DNA of 32,451 bases. Source: Planctomycetota bacterium. GTDB lineage: Bacteria; Planctomycetota; MHYJ01; WSZJ01. Position 1 is the first letter of the stretch. Each line of letters begins with the position of its first letter. The DNA lies in NCBI GenBank assembly GCA_016190145.1, contig JACPRD010000044.1:1-32451 (forward strand). Reading direction: 5' to 3'. A program made the position numbers and the translations under genes. The notes beneath the pieces were generated by a model. The model was not told the DNA's origin and searched no databases. It saw only the letters and a program-made list of their open reading frames with translations. Positions 7,388 to 15,585 of this stretch are shown one piece after another.

Positions 7388-9777
7388 GAGGCTCTCTCCC
7401 AGGCTCCGGGCTCGCGGCTGCGAAACGGAATGGTGAACTTGAATTCCGAGCCCCGACCCACCTCGGACTCGACCCAGATGCGTCCCTCGTGCCTTTCGAC
7501 GATGCGCTTGCAGAGGGCGAGGCCGATGCCGGTCCCGGGAGTCGTGCCGCCGCCGGGGATCCGGCTGAAGATGGTGAAGAGCCGCGATCTCTGTCCGGGC
7601 TCGATGCCGGGCCCGTTGTCGCGCACGCCGAAGATCCAGTCGTCGGCCTCCCGCCGGCAGGACACGTGGATGACCGGCGGGTGCTCTCCGCGGTACTTCA
7701 GGGCGTTGCCGACGAGGTTCTGCAGGATCTGCGTCAGCCCCGTGCGGTCGGCGAAGACGACGGGAAGCGGGTCCGCGGTGATTTCCACGGGGCACTCGCC
7801 GATCGCGAGGCCGAGATTCGACAGGGCGTCGTTCAGGCACACCGCGGTTTCAACTTCCTCCAGGGGTCTCGGCCCCGCCTCGAGCCGTGCGTACTCGAGC
7901 ATGTCGCTGACGAGTTCCTTCATTCTCTTCGCACCGTTGCCGATGAACTCGAGGAAGGTCGCGCAGTCGATGTCGAGGTGACCCGCGAGCCGATCGCCCA
8001 GCAGCCCGGCGTAGTTGGCGACGACGCGAAGGGGCTCCTGGAGGTCGTGGGAGACGAAGTAGGCGAATTCCTCGAGGTCGCGATTCGAGCGCTCGAGGTC
8101 GCTCGCCTTCGCGTGGAGTTCGTTTTCGACGCGGGTCCGGACCTCGATCTGCCGCCGGAGTTCCGCGTTGGCCTCAGTCAGCTCGAGCGTCCTGGTTTCC
8201 ACGCGCTTCTCCAGGTCGTTGTGCGCCGCGCGCAACGCCTGCGCGGCCCGTTTCTCGTCGGTGATGTCCCGGCCGACGGCGTAGACGACCCGCTGGGCCG
8301 TGAGGGAGGCGACGTTCCAGAGCACGGCCCTCCAGGTTCCGTCACGGCAGAGGACGCGGGCTTCGAAGAGGGTGGCGTCGTCGCGCCTGGCGAGGCACCT
8401 GAACTGATTCCGCACGTGATCGCGATCGTCGGGGTGGACGAGATCGGCGAAGGACCGGGCCTTGAGGTCCCTGACCGGCCAGCCCGTGAGTGTTTCCCAG
8501 GCGGGATTGAGGTGGAGGAGGCCTCCGTCGAGTTCGGCGATGCAGAAGATGTCCATGGAGAGGGCGAAGAAGCGGTCCAGGTCCTCCTGGAGCATCCGGC
8601 GTTCGGTCACGTCGCGGCAGAGAATGATCATATAGAGGGGACGGTCGTCGGCGTCGCGGACCGCGTTCGTGCTGGTTTCCACCGTCAGGAGCGTGCCATC
8701 CTTGCGCCGCACGCTGACCTCCGCGACGCAGGCTCCGACGTCGCCGGCGGACTTGATGAGCCGCGTCTCCAGCGTGTCGCGAAGACGCTTGTCGCCCAGG
8801 AAACTGAGCGGCTGCCCCACCGCTTCCTCGGCGCCGAACCCGAAGATCTCCTCCGCCCGCCCGAGCCACCTCAGGATGCGGCCGTCCAGATCGGTGAGAA
8901 TGATCGCGTCCGGGAGATGCCGCAGAAGCTCGTCGGAGAGCCTCAGGGCCTCTTCCGTCCGGCGGCGCGCGGTGATGTCGCGGAAGATGGCCGTGCGGAC
9001 GACGCCGCGGGCGCCGATCCAGGTCGTCAGGCTCATCTCCATCGGGAACTCCCCGCCTCCGAGCCGCCTGCCGACGAACTCGGTGCCCTTGGCCGGGGCC
9101 GATTCCCCGTCCGGAGTCGCGGCTCCGGCGACTGTGCCCCTGAATTTCGTCAGGTTGCGGGGAGCGACCAGCGTCTCCAGCGGCCTCCCGAGCATCTCCT
9201 CGCGGGAATGCCCGAACAGGTGCGCGGCGCCTTCGGACCACGTCGTGATCCGCCCCGTTTCGTCGGCGCACACCATCGCCTCGCCCAGCACGCCCGTCAC
9301 CGCGCGGAACCGCGCCTCGAGCTGACGCCCGCGGGTGTCGTGGCGGCGCAGGACGAGAAGCGCAAACAGCGTCGCGACGACCGCGGCGAGCATCACCTTG
9401 TCCGCGAGAAGGTCTTCGATCGAGTCGACACGGAGACCTCCCGTCGCCAGCACCGCGATTCCCAGGATCGCGACGAAAACGACCGCGCTTCCCGACACGA
9501 GCATCGCCCAGGGGAAACGCAGGCCCGCGGCGGGCGACCATCCGCCACCGGCGGGGAGCGCGCGGGCGGGAGGCTGGGGCGTGGCGCTGCCGCCTTCGGG
9601 CTGGGTGGGAAGCGTGACCGCCAGCAGGAGGCCGGGCGTGACCCGCTGATTCCAGTCGCCGGGCTGGCCCGACAAGGGCGGCGTCGCCCCGCCGGACGGC
9701 CGTGCGGGGGGCGAGTCCGTGAGCAACTGGCCGGGAACGGCGCCGGGTCGCGGTTCGTGCGGCTCGCTGGGTTGCAT
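7384..9777 (-). CDS. Membrane-anchored multi-PAS hybrid-less sensor histidine kinase
   Basis: This sensor kinase of about 797 residues has two hydrophobic segments in its first 160 residues (AMLVSGSAVVFVAILGIAVLA and KVMLAAVVATLFALLVL). Three PAS/PAC units follow, visible from IFRDITARRRTEE, ILCRDVTERRML and AVGRDITDEKRA. A coiled coil then leads to a HisKA domain with H577 in FVSHDLQEP, the variant seen in phytochrome-like kinases. The ATPase domain has the N box NALKYR, DNGPGIE, FSRI and GTGIGLALCKRIVE. No receiver domain is fused; the partner is the coupled receiver-GGDEF protein downstream (ATGA overlap). I chose the ATG at 9777, which has AGGA about 9 nt upstream; another ATG lies in frame at 9804. 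The first 70 residues are proline-rich and low complexity. The signal sensed is unknown. Confidence 0.9.
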   Translation of the reverse strand: MQPSEPHEPRPGAVPGQLLTDSPPARPSGGATPPLSGQPGDWNQRVTPGLLLAVTLPTQPEGGSATPQPPARALPAGGGWSPAAGLRFPWAMLVSGSAVVFVAILGIAVLATGGLRVDSIEDLLADKVMLAAVVATLFALLVLRRHDTRGRQLEARFRAVTGVLGEAMVCADETGRITTWSEGAAHLFGHSREEMLGRPLETLVAPRNLTKFRGTVAGAATPDGESAPAKGTEFVGRRLGGGEFPMEMSLTTWIGARGVVRTAIFRDITARRRTEEALRLSDELLRHLPDAIILTDLDGRILRWLGRAEEIFGFGAEEAVGQPLSFLGDKRLRDTLETRLIKSAGDVGACVAEVSVRRKDGTLLTVETSTNAVRDADDRPLYMIILCRDVTERRMLQEDLDRFFALSMDIFCIAELDGGLLHLNPAWETLTGWPVRDLKARSFADLVHPDDRDHVRNQFRCLARRDDATLFEARVLCRDGTWRAVLWNVASLTAQRVVYAVGRDITDEKRAAQALRAAHNDLEKRVETRTLELTEANAELRRQIEVRTRVENELHAKASDLERSNRDLEEFAYFVSHDLQEPLRVVANYAGLLGDRLAGHLDIDCATFLEFIGNGAKRMKELVSDMLEYARLEAGPRPLEEVETAVCLNDALSNLGLAIGECPVEITADPLPVVFADRTGLTQILQNLVGNALKYRGEHPPVIHVSCRREADDWIFGVRDNGPGIEPGQRSRLFTIFSRIPGGGTTPGTGIGLALCKRIVERHEGRIWVESEVGRGSEFKFTIPFRSREPGAWERAS

Positions 9778-9959
9778 GCAGTCATTCCTGCCGCCGTGCG
9801 GCATTGGTGCGACCCCGGGAACTCGTTGCGAAACCGAAGGGGTGTGAGGAGGGTCGCGAGGAGAGAAGGTGATCCGGTCGTCCCGACGAAAAGATTCTAG
9901 TCGGACCTCCGGATCCGTCAGGCCCGGATCGAGCCCCGGTTCCACGATCGGGGGAAATC

Positions 9960-10673
9960 CTACGAGCGGCTCCACAGGTTGTATTTCAGGACGCACCAGA
10001 GAGCCCGGATCCCGTCCTTGACCCCGATCTTCTTCCCCTGCTTCCAGTTCCGCGGGTAGTACGTGATCGGTACCTCGTACACCCGGACCCCGAGGCGCGC
10101 GATCTTCGCCGTGATCTCGGGCTCGAACCCGAAACGGTTCTCCCGGATCTTCACCTTCCGCAGCACTTCGAGCCGGAACATCTTGTAGCAGGTCTCCATG
10201 TCCGTCAGGTTCAGGTCGGAGAACATGTTCGAGAATCGCGTCAGCATCCGGTTGATCAGCGTGTGCCAGTAGCGCAGCACCGGCCGCTCGTCCCGCGGCG
10301 CGAAACGGCTCCCGTACACCACGTCCGCCTTGTCCGCCGCGATCAGCGCGTAGAGCTTCGGCCACTCCTGCGGGTCGTACTCGAGATCCGCGTCCTGAAC
10401 GATCACCACGTCTCCGCGCGCGTGCGCGAAACCCGTCCGAAGCGCCGCGCCCTTTCCCATGTTCTTCTCGTGCAGCACCAGCTGGTCGTACGTCCCCTTC
10501 AACTCGCCCTGCAGCATCTCCCGGCACCCGTCCGTCGAGAAATCGTCGACGACGATGATCTCCTTCGGCAGATCGACCTTCCGCACCGCTTCCAGAATCT
10601 GCCGGATCGACTTCGTCTCGTTGTAGCAGGGGACGATGACGGAGAGTTTGAGGGGCGTGGAGGGGTCGGTCAT
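9960..10673 (-). CDS. GT2-family glycosyltransferase, dolichyl-phosphate-mannose-synthase-like
   Basis: This 237-residue GT-A fold enzyme transfers a sugar from a nucleotide donor, probably to a lipid phosphate carrier. Seen directly are the nucleotide-binding start LSVIVPCYNE (10-19), IIVVDDFSTDG (39-49) and the metal-binding QDADLEYDP (93-101). The C-terminal YYPRNWKQGKKIGVKDG is characteristic of polyprenyl-phosphate glycosyltransferases. It has no C-terminal membrane domain, so it is the soluble single-domain form. It is the first gene of a minus-strand run and lies 182 nt upstream of the histidine kinase. It is divergent from the YhaM-like gene across a 50-nt gap that must hold both promoters. 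The exact donor and acceptor cannot be told from sequence. Confidence 0.9.
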   Translation of the reverse strand: MTDPSTPLKLSVIVPCYNETKSIRQILEAVRKVDLPKEIIVVDDFSTDGCREMLQGELKGTYDQLVLHEKNMGKGAALRTGFAHARGDVVIVQDADLEYDPQEWPKLYALIAADKADVVYGSRFAPRDERPVLRYWHTLINRMLTRFSNMFSDLNLTDMETCYKMFRLEVLRKVKIRENRFGFEPEITAKIARLGVRVYEVPITYYPRNWKQGKKIGVKDGIRALWCVLKYNLWSRS

Positions 10674-10723
10674 GGGGCGCGGATTCTAATGCGGCCGGCG
10701 GGCAATTTGGTAGAAGTGAGTTC

Positions 10724-11704
10724 ATGGCTGAATCACCGCGTACCGAAATCGCCGACCTCGAAGGCACGGAAGCGCTCGACCAGGTGTTCCTGCTCACGAA
10801 CGTCGAGCTGCGCCAGACGAAGGCCGGCGGGAACTTTCTGTCGCTCGAGCTTTCGGACCGGTCGGGCCGGATGCAGGCCAAGGTCTGGGACAACGCCGAC
10901 GTGGTGATGAAGAAGGTCAAGGCGGGCGACTTCGTGCGCGTGCGGGGGCAGGCGAAGATCTACAACAAGCGGCTGGACATGACGGTCCACTCGATCGTGG
11001 CGGTGGACGAGAAGACGGTGGACAAGGCGGTGTTCGTGCCGCGCTCGCAGAAGGACGTGGGCGAGCTGCAGGCGGCGTACCGCGAGATCGTGAACGGCGT
11101 GAAGAACGCGTGGCTCAAGACCCTGCTCCGGACGTTCACGGAGGACCCGGAGTGGTTCGCGAGGTTCTGCGACTCGCCCGCCGCGGTGAGGCTGCACCAT
11201 GCCTGCGTGGGAGGACTGCTCGAACACGTGGTGACGCTCTCGCGCCTCGCCATCGCGATCAGTCCCTTCTACCCCAACCTCGACCGCGACCTGCTCATCG
11301 CCGGCATCTTCCTCCACGACGTCGGCAAGGTCCGCGAACTCACGACCGACAAGGGGTTCCAGTACACGGACGAAGGACGGCTCGTGGGGCACATCGCAAT
11401 CGGGTCGCAGATGCTGGAAGAGGTTGTGCGGGGAATCCCGGACTTCCCGGAGGATCTGCGACTGCGGTTGCAGCACATGGTGCTGTCCCACCACGGGGAG
11501 CTGGAGTACGGGTCGCCCGTGCTGCCGGCGACGATGGAGGCCGTGGCGCTTCACCATCTGGACAACCTCGACGCCAAGATCTACGCGTTCGACCAGGCGA
11601 TGCGGGAGTCGACGACGGGGGCCGAGTCGTGGACCGAGTACAACAAGATGTTCGAGCGGTACCTGTACAAGGGGCCGCAAGGGCATGCGCGGGAAAACCC
11701 GTAG
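10724..11704 (+). CDS. YhaM-like 3'-5' exoribonuclease (OB fold plus HD domain)
   Basis: This 326-residue protein joins an N-terminal OB-fold nucleic-acid-binding domain (about 14-100, including FLSLELSDRSGRMQAKVWD) to an HD phosphohydrolase domain. Metal ligands are visible as LHHACVGGLLEH (158-168), the HD pair H198-D199 in FLHDVGK, GHIAIGSQ, the SHHGELEYGSP segment and HHLDNLDAK. This is the layout of the YhaM family, which degrades RNA or single-stranded DNA from the 3' end. The length matches the family norm (about 310-330). It is transcribed alone, divergent from the glycosyltransferase. A palindromic repeat (11737-11765) follows its stop within 40 bases. Confidence 0.92.
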   Translation: MAESPRTEIADLEGTEALDQVFLLTNVELRQTKAGGNFLSLELSDRSGRMQAKVWDNADVVMKKVKAGDFVRVRGQAKIYNKRLDMTVHSIVAVDEKTVDKAVFVPRSQKDVGELQAAYREIVNGVKNAWLKTLLRTFTEDPEWFARFCDSPAAVRLHHACVGGLLEHVVTLSRLAIAISPFYPNLDRDLLIAGIFLHDVGKVRELTTDKGFQYTDEGRLVGHIAIGSQMLEEVVRGIPDFPEDLRLRLQHMVLSHHGELEYGSPVLPATMEAVALHHLDNLDAKIYAFDQAMRESTTGAESWTEYNKMFERYLYKGPQGHARENP

Positions 11705-11736
11705 TCGGGACGCAAACCAGGGCCTGCGTGTCTCCC

Positions 11737-11765
11737 GTGCGGGCACGCCACTGGCGCGCCCGCAC
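11737..11765. repeat. 29-bp GC-rich palindrome, copy 1
   Basis: GTGCGGGCACGCC, a 3-nt loop ACT, then GGCGCGCCCGCAC form a 13-bp stem with one mismatch. The same element occurs perfectly at 24656-24684 with loop AGT, so this copy lies in the opposite orientation. Both copies are followed by CCTCG. Here it lies just after the YhaM-like gene and is followed by a small CCTCG/CGAGG hairpin. It has the character of a REP-like intergenic palindrome. Confidence 0.75.
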
Positions 11766-11865
11766 CTCGAATAACGAGGCCCCCCCGATTTCGTCCCCCA
11801 ACACGGCTCCCGCTTCCCCGTATTACCTCAGTCCCAACCCGAACCGCACTTCCAGGAGGAATTTC

Positions 11866-12783
11866 ATGCTCCGCCACACCTTGACTGCCGCCCTCGCCCT
11901 TGCCCTGCTCGCTCCCGCCGCTCGCGCCGAAGACGGCGCCGAGGAGAAGGAAAAGGCCCTCGACTACTTCGCCAGGGCGGTCAAGAACATGAACGAGTCC
12001 GAGGGCTACCACCTCGACACCAAGATCGAGGTCGACATGGGCGGCTCGTCCATGCCCGGCGGCACCGTCGAAGGCATCGTCAGGAACCCCGAATTCCAGC
12101 ACTTCAAGGTGGATATCGCCGGCAACGCCCTCGACATCTTCAAGGAAGGCGACCGCATCGCCTACCTGAACCCCCAGACCGGCAAATGGGAAGGCCAGAC
12201 CGGGAACCAGACGCTCGACTTCTTCGTGAAAATCTTCAACCTTGGCGCGCTGCTCGGACAGCTCCGCGAGTCGGCCGACGACGCGGAATTCGGCAAGTCG
12301 GACTCGGTCGGCAAACGCTCCTGCCGGGTTGTGGAGTTCGGAGTGCCGAAGAAGGCGCTCGAGAAGCTGATGGAGGGGTCTGGAAACGGCGCGAACCTCG
12401 GCGTCTCCCCGGAGAACGCCAAAATGCGCGTGAAGACCTGGGTCGACAAGAAGGAGGGCCTCCCCCGCCGGATCCAGATCATCATCGACGTCGAAATGAA
12501 AGGGCTCCCGGGCGCCCCCGGCAAGGACGAGGAGTGGGAGGACTGGGAGGAGGACGAGGAGGAGGAAGGCGAGGAAGGCAAGAAGAAGCCGAAGAAGGAG
12601 AAGGACGAGGACGAAGAAGAAATTCCCGCGATGCAGATCGCGATCACGGTGACGGCCGGGATCAAGAAGTACGGCGAGGAGCTGGAGGTGGCGGTGCCGA
12701 AGGACGCGCGGAAGGTTCTCGACTCGCAGAAGAAGGAGGAATCGGGCCCGCGCAAGAAGGACAGGAAAGAGGACGATAAGTAA
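11866..12783 (+). CDS. Secreted protein of unknown function, LolA/LppX-like appearance, with acidic-basic low-complexity insert
   Basis: This 305-residue exported protein has a signal peptide, MLRHTLTAALALALLAPAAR (cleavage near ARAE). The mature part looks like a beta-rich half-barrel carrier: short strand-like stretches such as GYHLDTKIEVDMG, GTVEGIVRNPEFQHFKVD and IFKEGDRIAYLN. A highly charged run of Glu/Asp/Lys (about 215-250) comes before a final strand pair. A LolA/LppX-type lipid-carrier fold is a guess from this pattern, not a recognised motif. The start at 11866 is set by an excellent AGGAGGA (11854-11860). The next gene encodes a related protein with the same order of parts, so the pair probably arose by duplication. 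A terminator-like hairpin separates them. Confidence 0.8.
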   Translation: MLRHTLTAALALALLAPAARAEDGAEEKEKALDYFARAVKNMNESEGYHLDTKIEVDMGGSSMPGGTVEGIVRNPEFQHFKVDIAGNALDIFKEGDRIAYLNPQTGKWEGQTGNQTLDFFVKIFNLGALLGQLRESADDAEFGKSDSVGKRSCRVVEFGVPKKALEKLMEGSGNGANLGVSPENAKMRVKTWVDKKEGLPRRIQIIIDVEMKGLPGAPGKDEEWEDWEEDEEEEGEEGKKKPKKEKDEDEEEIPAMQIAITVTAGIKKYGEELEVAVPKDARKVLDSQKKEESGPRKKDRKEDDK

Positions 12784-12807
12784 GTTAGAATCGCATCAGA
12801 CACAGGG

Positions 12808-12833
12808 GGCCCCGGCATCCACCGGGGCCTTTT
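12808..12833 (+). terminator. Rho-independent terminator between the two related secreted-protein genes
   Basis: GGCCCCGG, a 6-nt loop and CCGGGGCC are followed directly by TTTTCT. This is a compact 8-bp GC stem with a short T-run. It ends 20 bases before the next ATG and lies just upstream of that gene's GGAGG. It may therefore attenuate rather than fully end transcription into the second gene. Confidence 0.8.
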
Positions 12834-12853
12834 CTATACCCGCCGGAGGCCTC

Positions 12854-13696
12854 ATGAACGCCGCCCGCACGATCTTCGCCGTGCTGCTCCTGACCGCAGC
12901 CGCCCGCGCCGACGAGGCGAAGGACCGGCTCGCGCGCGCGATCGCCGACCTCGGGGAGCAGGATGGCTACGTGCTGACGGCGACCTGGAAAATCGTGGTG
13001 GAGCGGCTCGACAAGCCCGCCGAGGGCAAGGTGGAGTCGGTGGTGCGCGAAAAGGGCGATTTCCTCCGGCTGGTGGCGACCTTCGAGACCGGAGATCTCA
13101 CGATCTACCAGAAGGGCTCCAGGATCGCGGGGCAGAATCAGGAAACGAAGGAGTGGGGCCCGATCGACGAGGACAAGAAGGCGAAATTCGTCACGCGGAT
13201 GTTCAATCTGAAATCGTTCCTGACGGAAGTCGCCTCCGTGTCTCCCGCGACGGTTTTCCTCCAGGACCAGGATGAGTGCCAGGTAATCAAGGCCGTGGCG
13301 GAGATGGAGGCCCTCAAGAAACTTCTCGGCGACTCGGAGACCGGCCAGGCGCTCGTGAACAACGAACTGCACGACCCGACCATGACCGTCCTCGTGTTGG
13401 TGAACCGCAAGACCCGGCTTGTCGACCGCATTGAGGTCGATATCGAAGGCGACGCGAAAGGCCAGGAGATCAAGAAGCCCGGGAATGGCGCCGAACAGCC
13501 GGGCGGTGACTGGGAAGAAGCTCCCGATAAACCTCCGCAGCCGGGAGATCCGAAGCCGGAGCCGAAGAAGGAAGAACCGCCGAAGGAGCCCATCGTCCAG
13601 CACGTCAAGATCCACATCGGCGCTTCCGTGAACTACAAGCGCGACCGGAACATCGAGATCCCCGATGCCGTGAAGAAGGTGCTCGGCCTGAACTAG
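12854..13696 (+). CDS. Secreted protein of unknown function, paralogue-like partner of the upstream gene
   Basis: This 280-residue exported protein has a signal peptide ending TAAARA (residues 1-19). It parallels the preceding gene product: an opening helix (RLARAIADLGEQDGYVLTATWKI aligns with the KNMNESEGYHLDTKIEV region), the strand pair FLRLVATFETGDLTIYQKGSRIA, a FNLKSFL segment (FNLGALL in the partner), a charged proline/lysine-rich linker (about 210-245) and a final strand ending in IPDAVKKVLGLN. These shared landmarks support homology, though overall identity is low. GGAGG lies 4 nt before the ATG. The stop is one base from that of the convergent HEAT gene, so no room is left for a separate terminator. 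Function is unknown. Confidence 0.78.
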   Translation: MNAARTIFAVLLLTAAARADEAKDRLARAIADLGEQDGYVLTATWKIVVERLDKPAEGKVESVVREKGDFLRLVATFETGDLTIYQKGSRIAGQNQETKEWGPIDEDKKAKFVTRMFNLKSFLTEVASVSPATVFLQDQDECQVIKAVAEMEALKKLLGDSETGQALVNNELHDPTMTVLVLVNRKTRLVDRIEVDIEGDAKGQEIKKPGNGAEQPGGDWEEAPDKPPQPGDPKPEPKKEEPPKEPIVQHVKIHIGASVNYKRDRNIEIPDAVKKVLGLN

Positions 13697-13697
13697 A

Positions 13698-14150
13698 TCA
13701 CTTTTTCTTCGCCGCGCCCCCCGCCCCGAACGTCTTCTTCTTCGCGTCCCACGCGAGCCCCGCACCCGACTTCTTCCACCACGCCTCGTATTCCTTCTTC
13801 GCCGCCGCGCACGACTCCACGCTCTCGTGGTCGCAGGCGATCCCCGACCCGCTCGCCGTCGTCAGCGCCACCGCGGCGCGCTTCCGATAGTCGTGCCGCT
13901 CGTGCGCGAGCACTTCGATCAGCTTCGGAACCGCCTCCGACTGGCCGAGCAGCAGCAGAGCGTAGTTCGCGGCCACGCGGACCGCTTCCGCTTCGTCCTG
14001 CAGGAAGCCCTTCACCGTCTTCACCGTGTCCGCCGTCCCGTAGACGCCGAGGTTGGCCACGCCGTTGGCGCGCCGGCCGGGGTCGCGCTGGCGGGTTTCG
14101 GACACGGCCTGATCGTAGGGGTTACCGCTGCTGATGTTCTTCGGAAGCAT
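13698..14150 (-). CDS. Small HEAT-repeat protein
   Basis: This 150-residue protein has about two HEAT-like helical repeats (YGTADTVKTVKGFLQDEAEAVRVAANYALLLLG, then SEAVPKLIEVLAHERHDYRKRAAVALTTAS). They are followed by a lysine/tryptophan-containing tail (YEAWWKKSGAGLAWDAKKKTFG) that is typical of planctomycete HEAT proteins. No signal peptide or membrane segment is seen, so it is probably a cytoplasmic protein-protein interaction module. AGGAG lies about 8 nt before the ATG at 14150. It begins 8 bases after the UbiE stop, so the two are co-transcribed. Function is otherwise unknown. Confidence 0.78.
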   Translation of the reverse strand: MLPKNISSGNPYDQAVSETRQRDPGRRANGVANLGVYGTADTVKTVKGFLQDEAEAVRVAANYALLLLGQSEAVPKLIEVLAHERHDYRKRAAVALTTASGSGIACDHESVESCAAAKKEYEAWWKKSGAGLAWDAKKKTFGAGGAAKKK

Positions 14151-14158
14151 GGGGTCTC

Positions 14159-14869
14159 CTATCGGGTGCCTGTGTGAAGTGTGACGCCGCCGAACGCGAA
14201 CGTGCGGAATCCGACGTCGCGGAAACCGCAGTCGCGCATGAGGTCGGCGAATTTTTCGGGCGGGGGCCAGTGGAAGACGGAGCGGGGGAGGTAGGAGTAG
14301 GCGTCGTGGGTGGAGCGGCTGAAGAGGCGGCCGAGCCACGGGACGAGGCCGAGGAAGTAGAGGCGGAAGCCGAGGCGGCCGAGGGCGGAGCGGGGGACGG
14401 AGGATTCGAGCACATGGAGGCGCCCGCCGTGGGCGAGGACGCGGGCGAGTTCGCGGAGGCCGCCGGCGGTGTCCGCGACGTTGCGGATGCCCCAGCCGAT
14501 CGTGACGGCGCGGAATGCGCCCTCGCGGAACGGCAGGCGAAGCGTGTCCGCACGCGCAAACGTCGTCCGCGCGTCGCCGTCGGTCTTGCCCTTCCCGAGG
14601 CGCAGCATGTCCCCCGAGAAATCGGTGCCGACGATCGGCGCGTCCGGCGCGGCCTGCCGGAGCGCGAGGGCGAAGTCCGCGGTGCCGGTGCACGCGTCGA
14701 GCGCGACTCCGCCGCCGGCCAGGTCCCGCGCCGCTTCGCGCGCCGCCGCGCGCCGCCAGGCGTGGTGCCGCCCGGCCGTCATGAGGCCGTTCATGAAATC
14801 GTAGTGCGGGCTGATGTCGCTGAACATCGCCTGCACGCGGGCCGGCTCGCGGGAGGGGTTTTCGGGCAT
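14159..14869 (-). CDS. ubiE: UbiE/MenG-type quinone C-methyltransferase
   Basis: This class I SAM-dependent methyltransferase of about 236 residues methylates demethylmenaquinone or the ubiquinone precursor in the last steps of quinone synthesis. Family signatures include the opening VQAMFSDISPHYDFMNGLMTAGRHHAWR, the SAM-binding motif ALDACTGTADFAL, GTDFSGDML, and the late motifs WGIRNVADTAGGLREL and RVLAHGGRLHVLE. The tail, with HDAYSYLPRSV, also fits the family. The ATG at 14869 places the conserved RVQAMF about 12 residues from the start. An in-frame ATG at 14905 adds 12 unconvincing residues. A UbiD-family decarboxylase elsewhere in the window (27079-28515) would fit the same pathway. Whether the quinone is mena- or ubiquinone cannot be told here. 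Confidence 0.9.
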   Translation of the reverse strand: MPENPSREPARVQAMFSDISPHYDFMNGLMTAGRHHAWRRAAAREAARDLAGGGVALDACTGTADFALALRQAAPDAPIVGTDFSGDMLRLGKGKTDGDARTTFARADTLRLPFREGAFRAVTIGWGIRNVADTAGGLRELARVLAHGGRLHVLESSVPRSALGRLGFRLYFLGLVPWLGRLFSRSTHDAYSYLPRSVFHWPPPEKFADLMRDCGFRDVGFRTFAFGGVTLHTGTR

Positions 14870-14949
14870 CCGCCTGAGCGTATAGCGCGGGCCGGGTCCG
14901 GGCAAGAGGGTGCGTTCGGCCGTCCGGGCGGCCGCGACCGTCGCCGGCT

Positions 14950-14984
14950 CAAACGCCGAACGCCGAACCCCGAACGCCGAACGG
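14950..14984. repeat. Heptanucleotide tandem repeat (CGAACGC)5
   Basis: Five consecutive 7-bp units lie in the divergent gap between ubiE and the permease gene. They read CAAACGC, CGAACGC, CGAACCC, CGAACGC and CGAACGG. Unit length and intergenic placement match the heptad array at 26438-26465, although the unit sequence differs. A short tandem repeat of this kind can change copy number by slippage and alter promoter spacing. Confidence 0.75.
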
Positions 14985-14997
14985 GTCGCCGAAGCCG

Positions 14998-15585
14998 ATG
15001 CGCCACGTTATGCTCACTCCCGTGTCGACGCTCCCCACCTCTGTTCAACCGACCCGGAGACCCCGCTTGACCACCTCCCAGATCCTCTCCTACTGCATCC
15101 TCGGCACCATCATCGCCCTCCTCGCCTTCGTCGCCTGGCGCTCCCGCGGCGGCGCCGGCATCCGCGAGGCCGGCAGGTCCAGCGGAACCCTGTTCCTGAG
15201 CGTCCTCCCCAACCTCATCCTCGGCTTCACCATCGCCGGCTTCCTCCAGGTCCTCCTCCCCAAGGAAACCATCGCCCGCGTCATGGGCGACGGCTCGGGC
15301 TGGCGAGGACTGTTCGCCGGAAGCGTCGCCGGCATGCTCACCCCCGGCGGCCCCTTCACACATTTCCCCATCCTCGCCGGCTTCCTCAAGGCCGGCGCCG
15401 GAGTCGGCCCGGTCTCGGCCTACGTCGCGGGCTGGGCGCTTCTGGGCGTGAACCGCATCGTGATCTGGGAGATTCCCATCCTCGGCTGGCGGTTCGTGCT
15501 GGCGCGCGTCGTCGCCTGCCTATTCGTCCCACCGCTCTGCGGCTGGCTCGCGGGGCTCATCTTCCCTCGCCTACAAGTGGGGTGA
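14998..15585 (+). CDS. Small DUF318/ArsP-type membrane permease
   Basis: This integral membrane protein of up to 195 residues has about five hydrophobic segments: ILSYCILGTIIALLAFVAW, LFLSVLPNLILGFTIAGFLQVLL, GLFAGSVAGMLTPGGP, AYVAGWALLG and a C-terminal ACLFVPPLCGWLAGLIF. The motif TPGGPFTHFPI between segments is characteristic of the DUF318 permease family (PF03773). That family includes putative organoarsenical and metal exporters; here it is roughly half the usual length. The start is uncertain. ATG at 14998 gives 195 residues, but a TTG at 15067, preceded by CGGAGA, would begin immediately before the first membrane helix and may be the true start. The 3' end overlaps the convergent HIT gene by 15 bases. 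Substrate is unknown. Confidence 0.8.
   Translation: MRHVMLTPVSTLPTSVQPTRRPRLTTSQILSYCILGTIIALLAFVAWRSRGGAGIREAGRSSGTLFLSVLPNLILGFTIAGFLQVLLPKETIARVMGDGSGWRGLFAGSVAGMLTPGGPFTHFPILAGFLKAGAGVGPVSAYVAGWALLGVNRIVIWEIPILGWRFVLARVVACLFVPPLCGWLAGLIFPRLQVG

Noticed and set aside
7489..9900. 803-codon plus-strand frame opposite the histidine kinase
   Set aside because: The minus strand encodes a complete PAS/HisKA/ATPase protein. The plus frame is compositionally a shadow.
9778..10920. Extension of the histidine kinase frame upstream to 10920
   Set aside because: The extension runs through the glycosyltransferase gene in another frame and has no domain content. The ATG at 9777 has a ribosome site.
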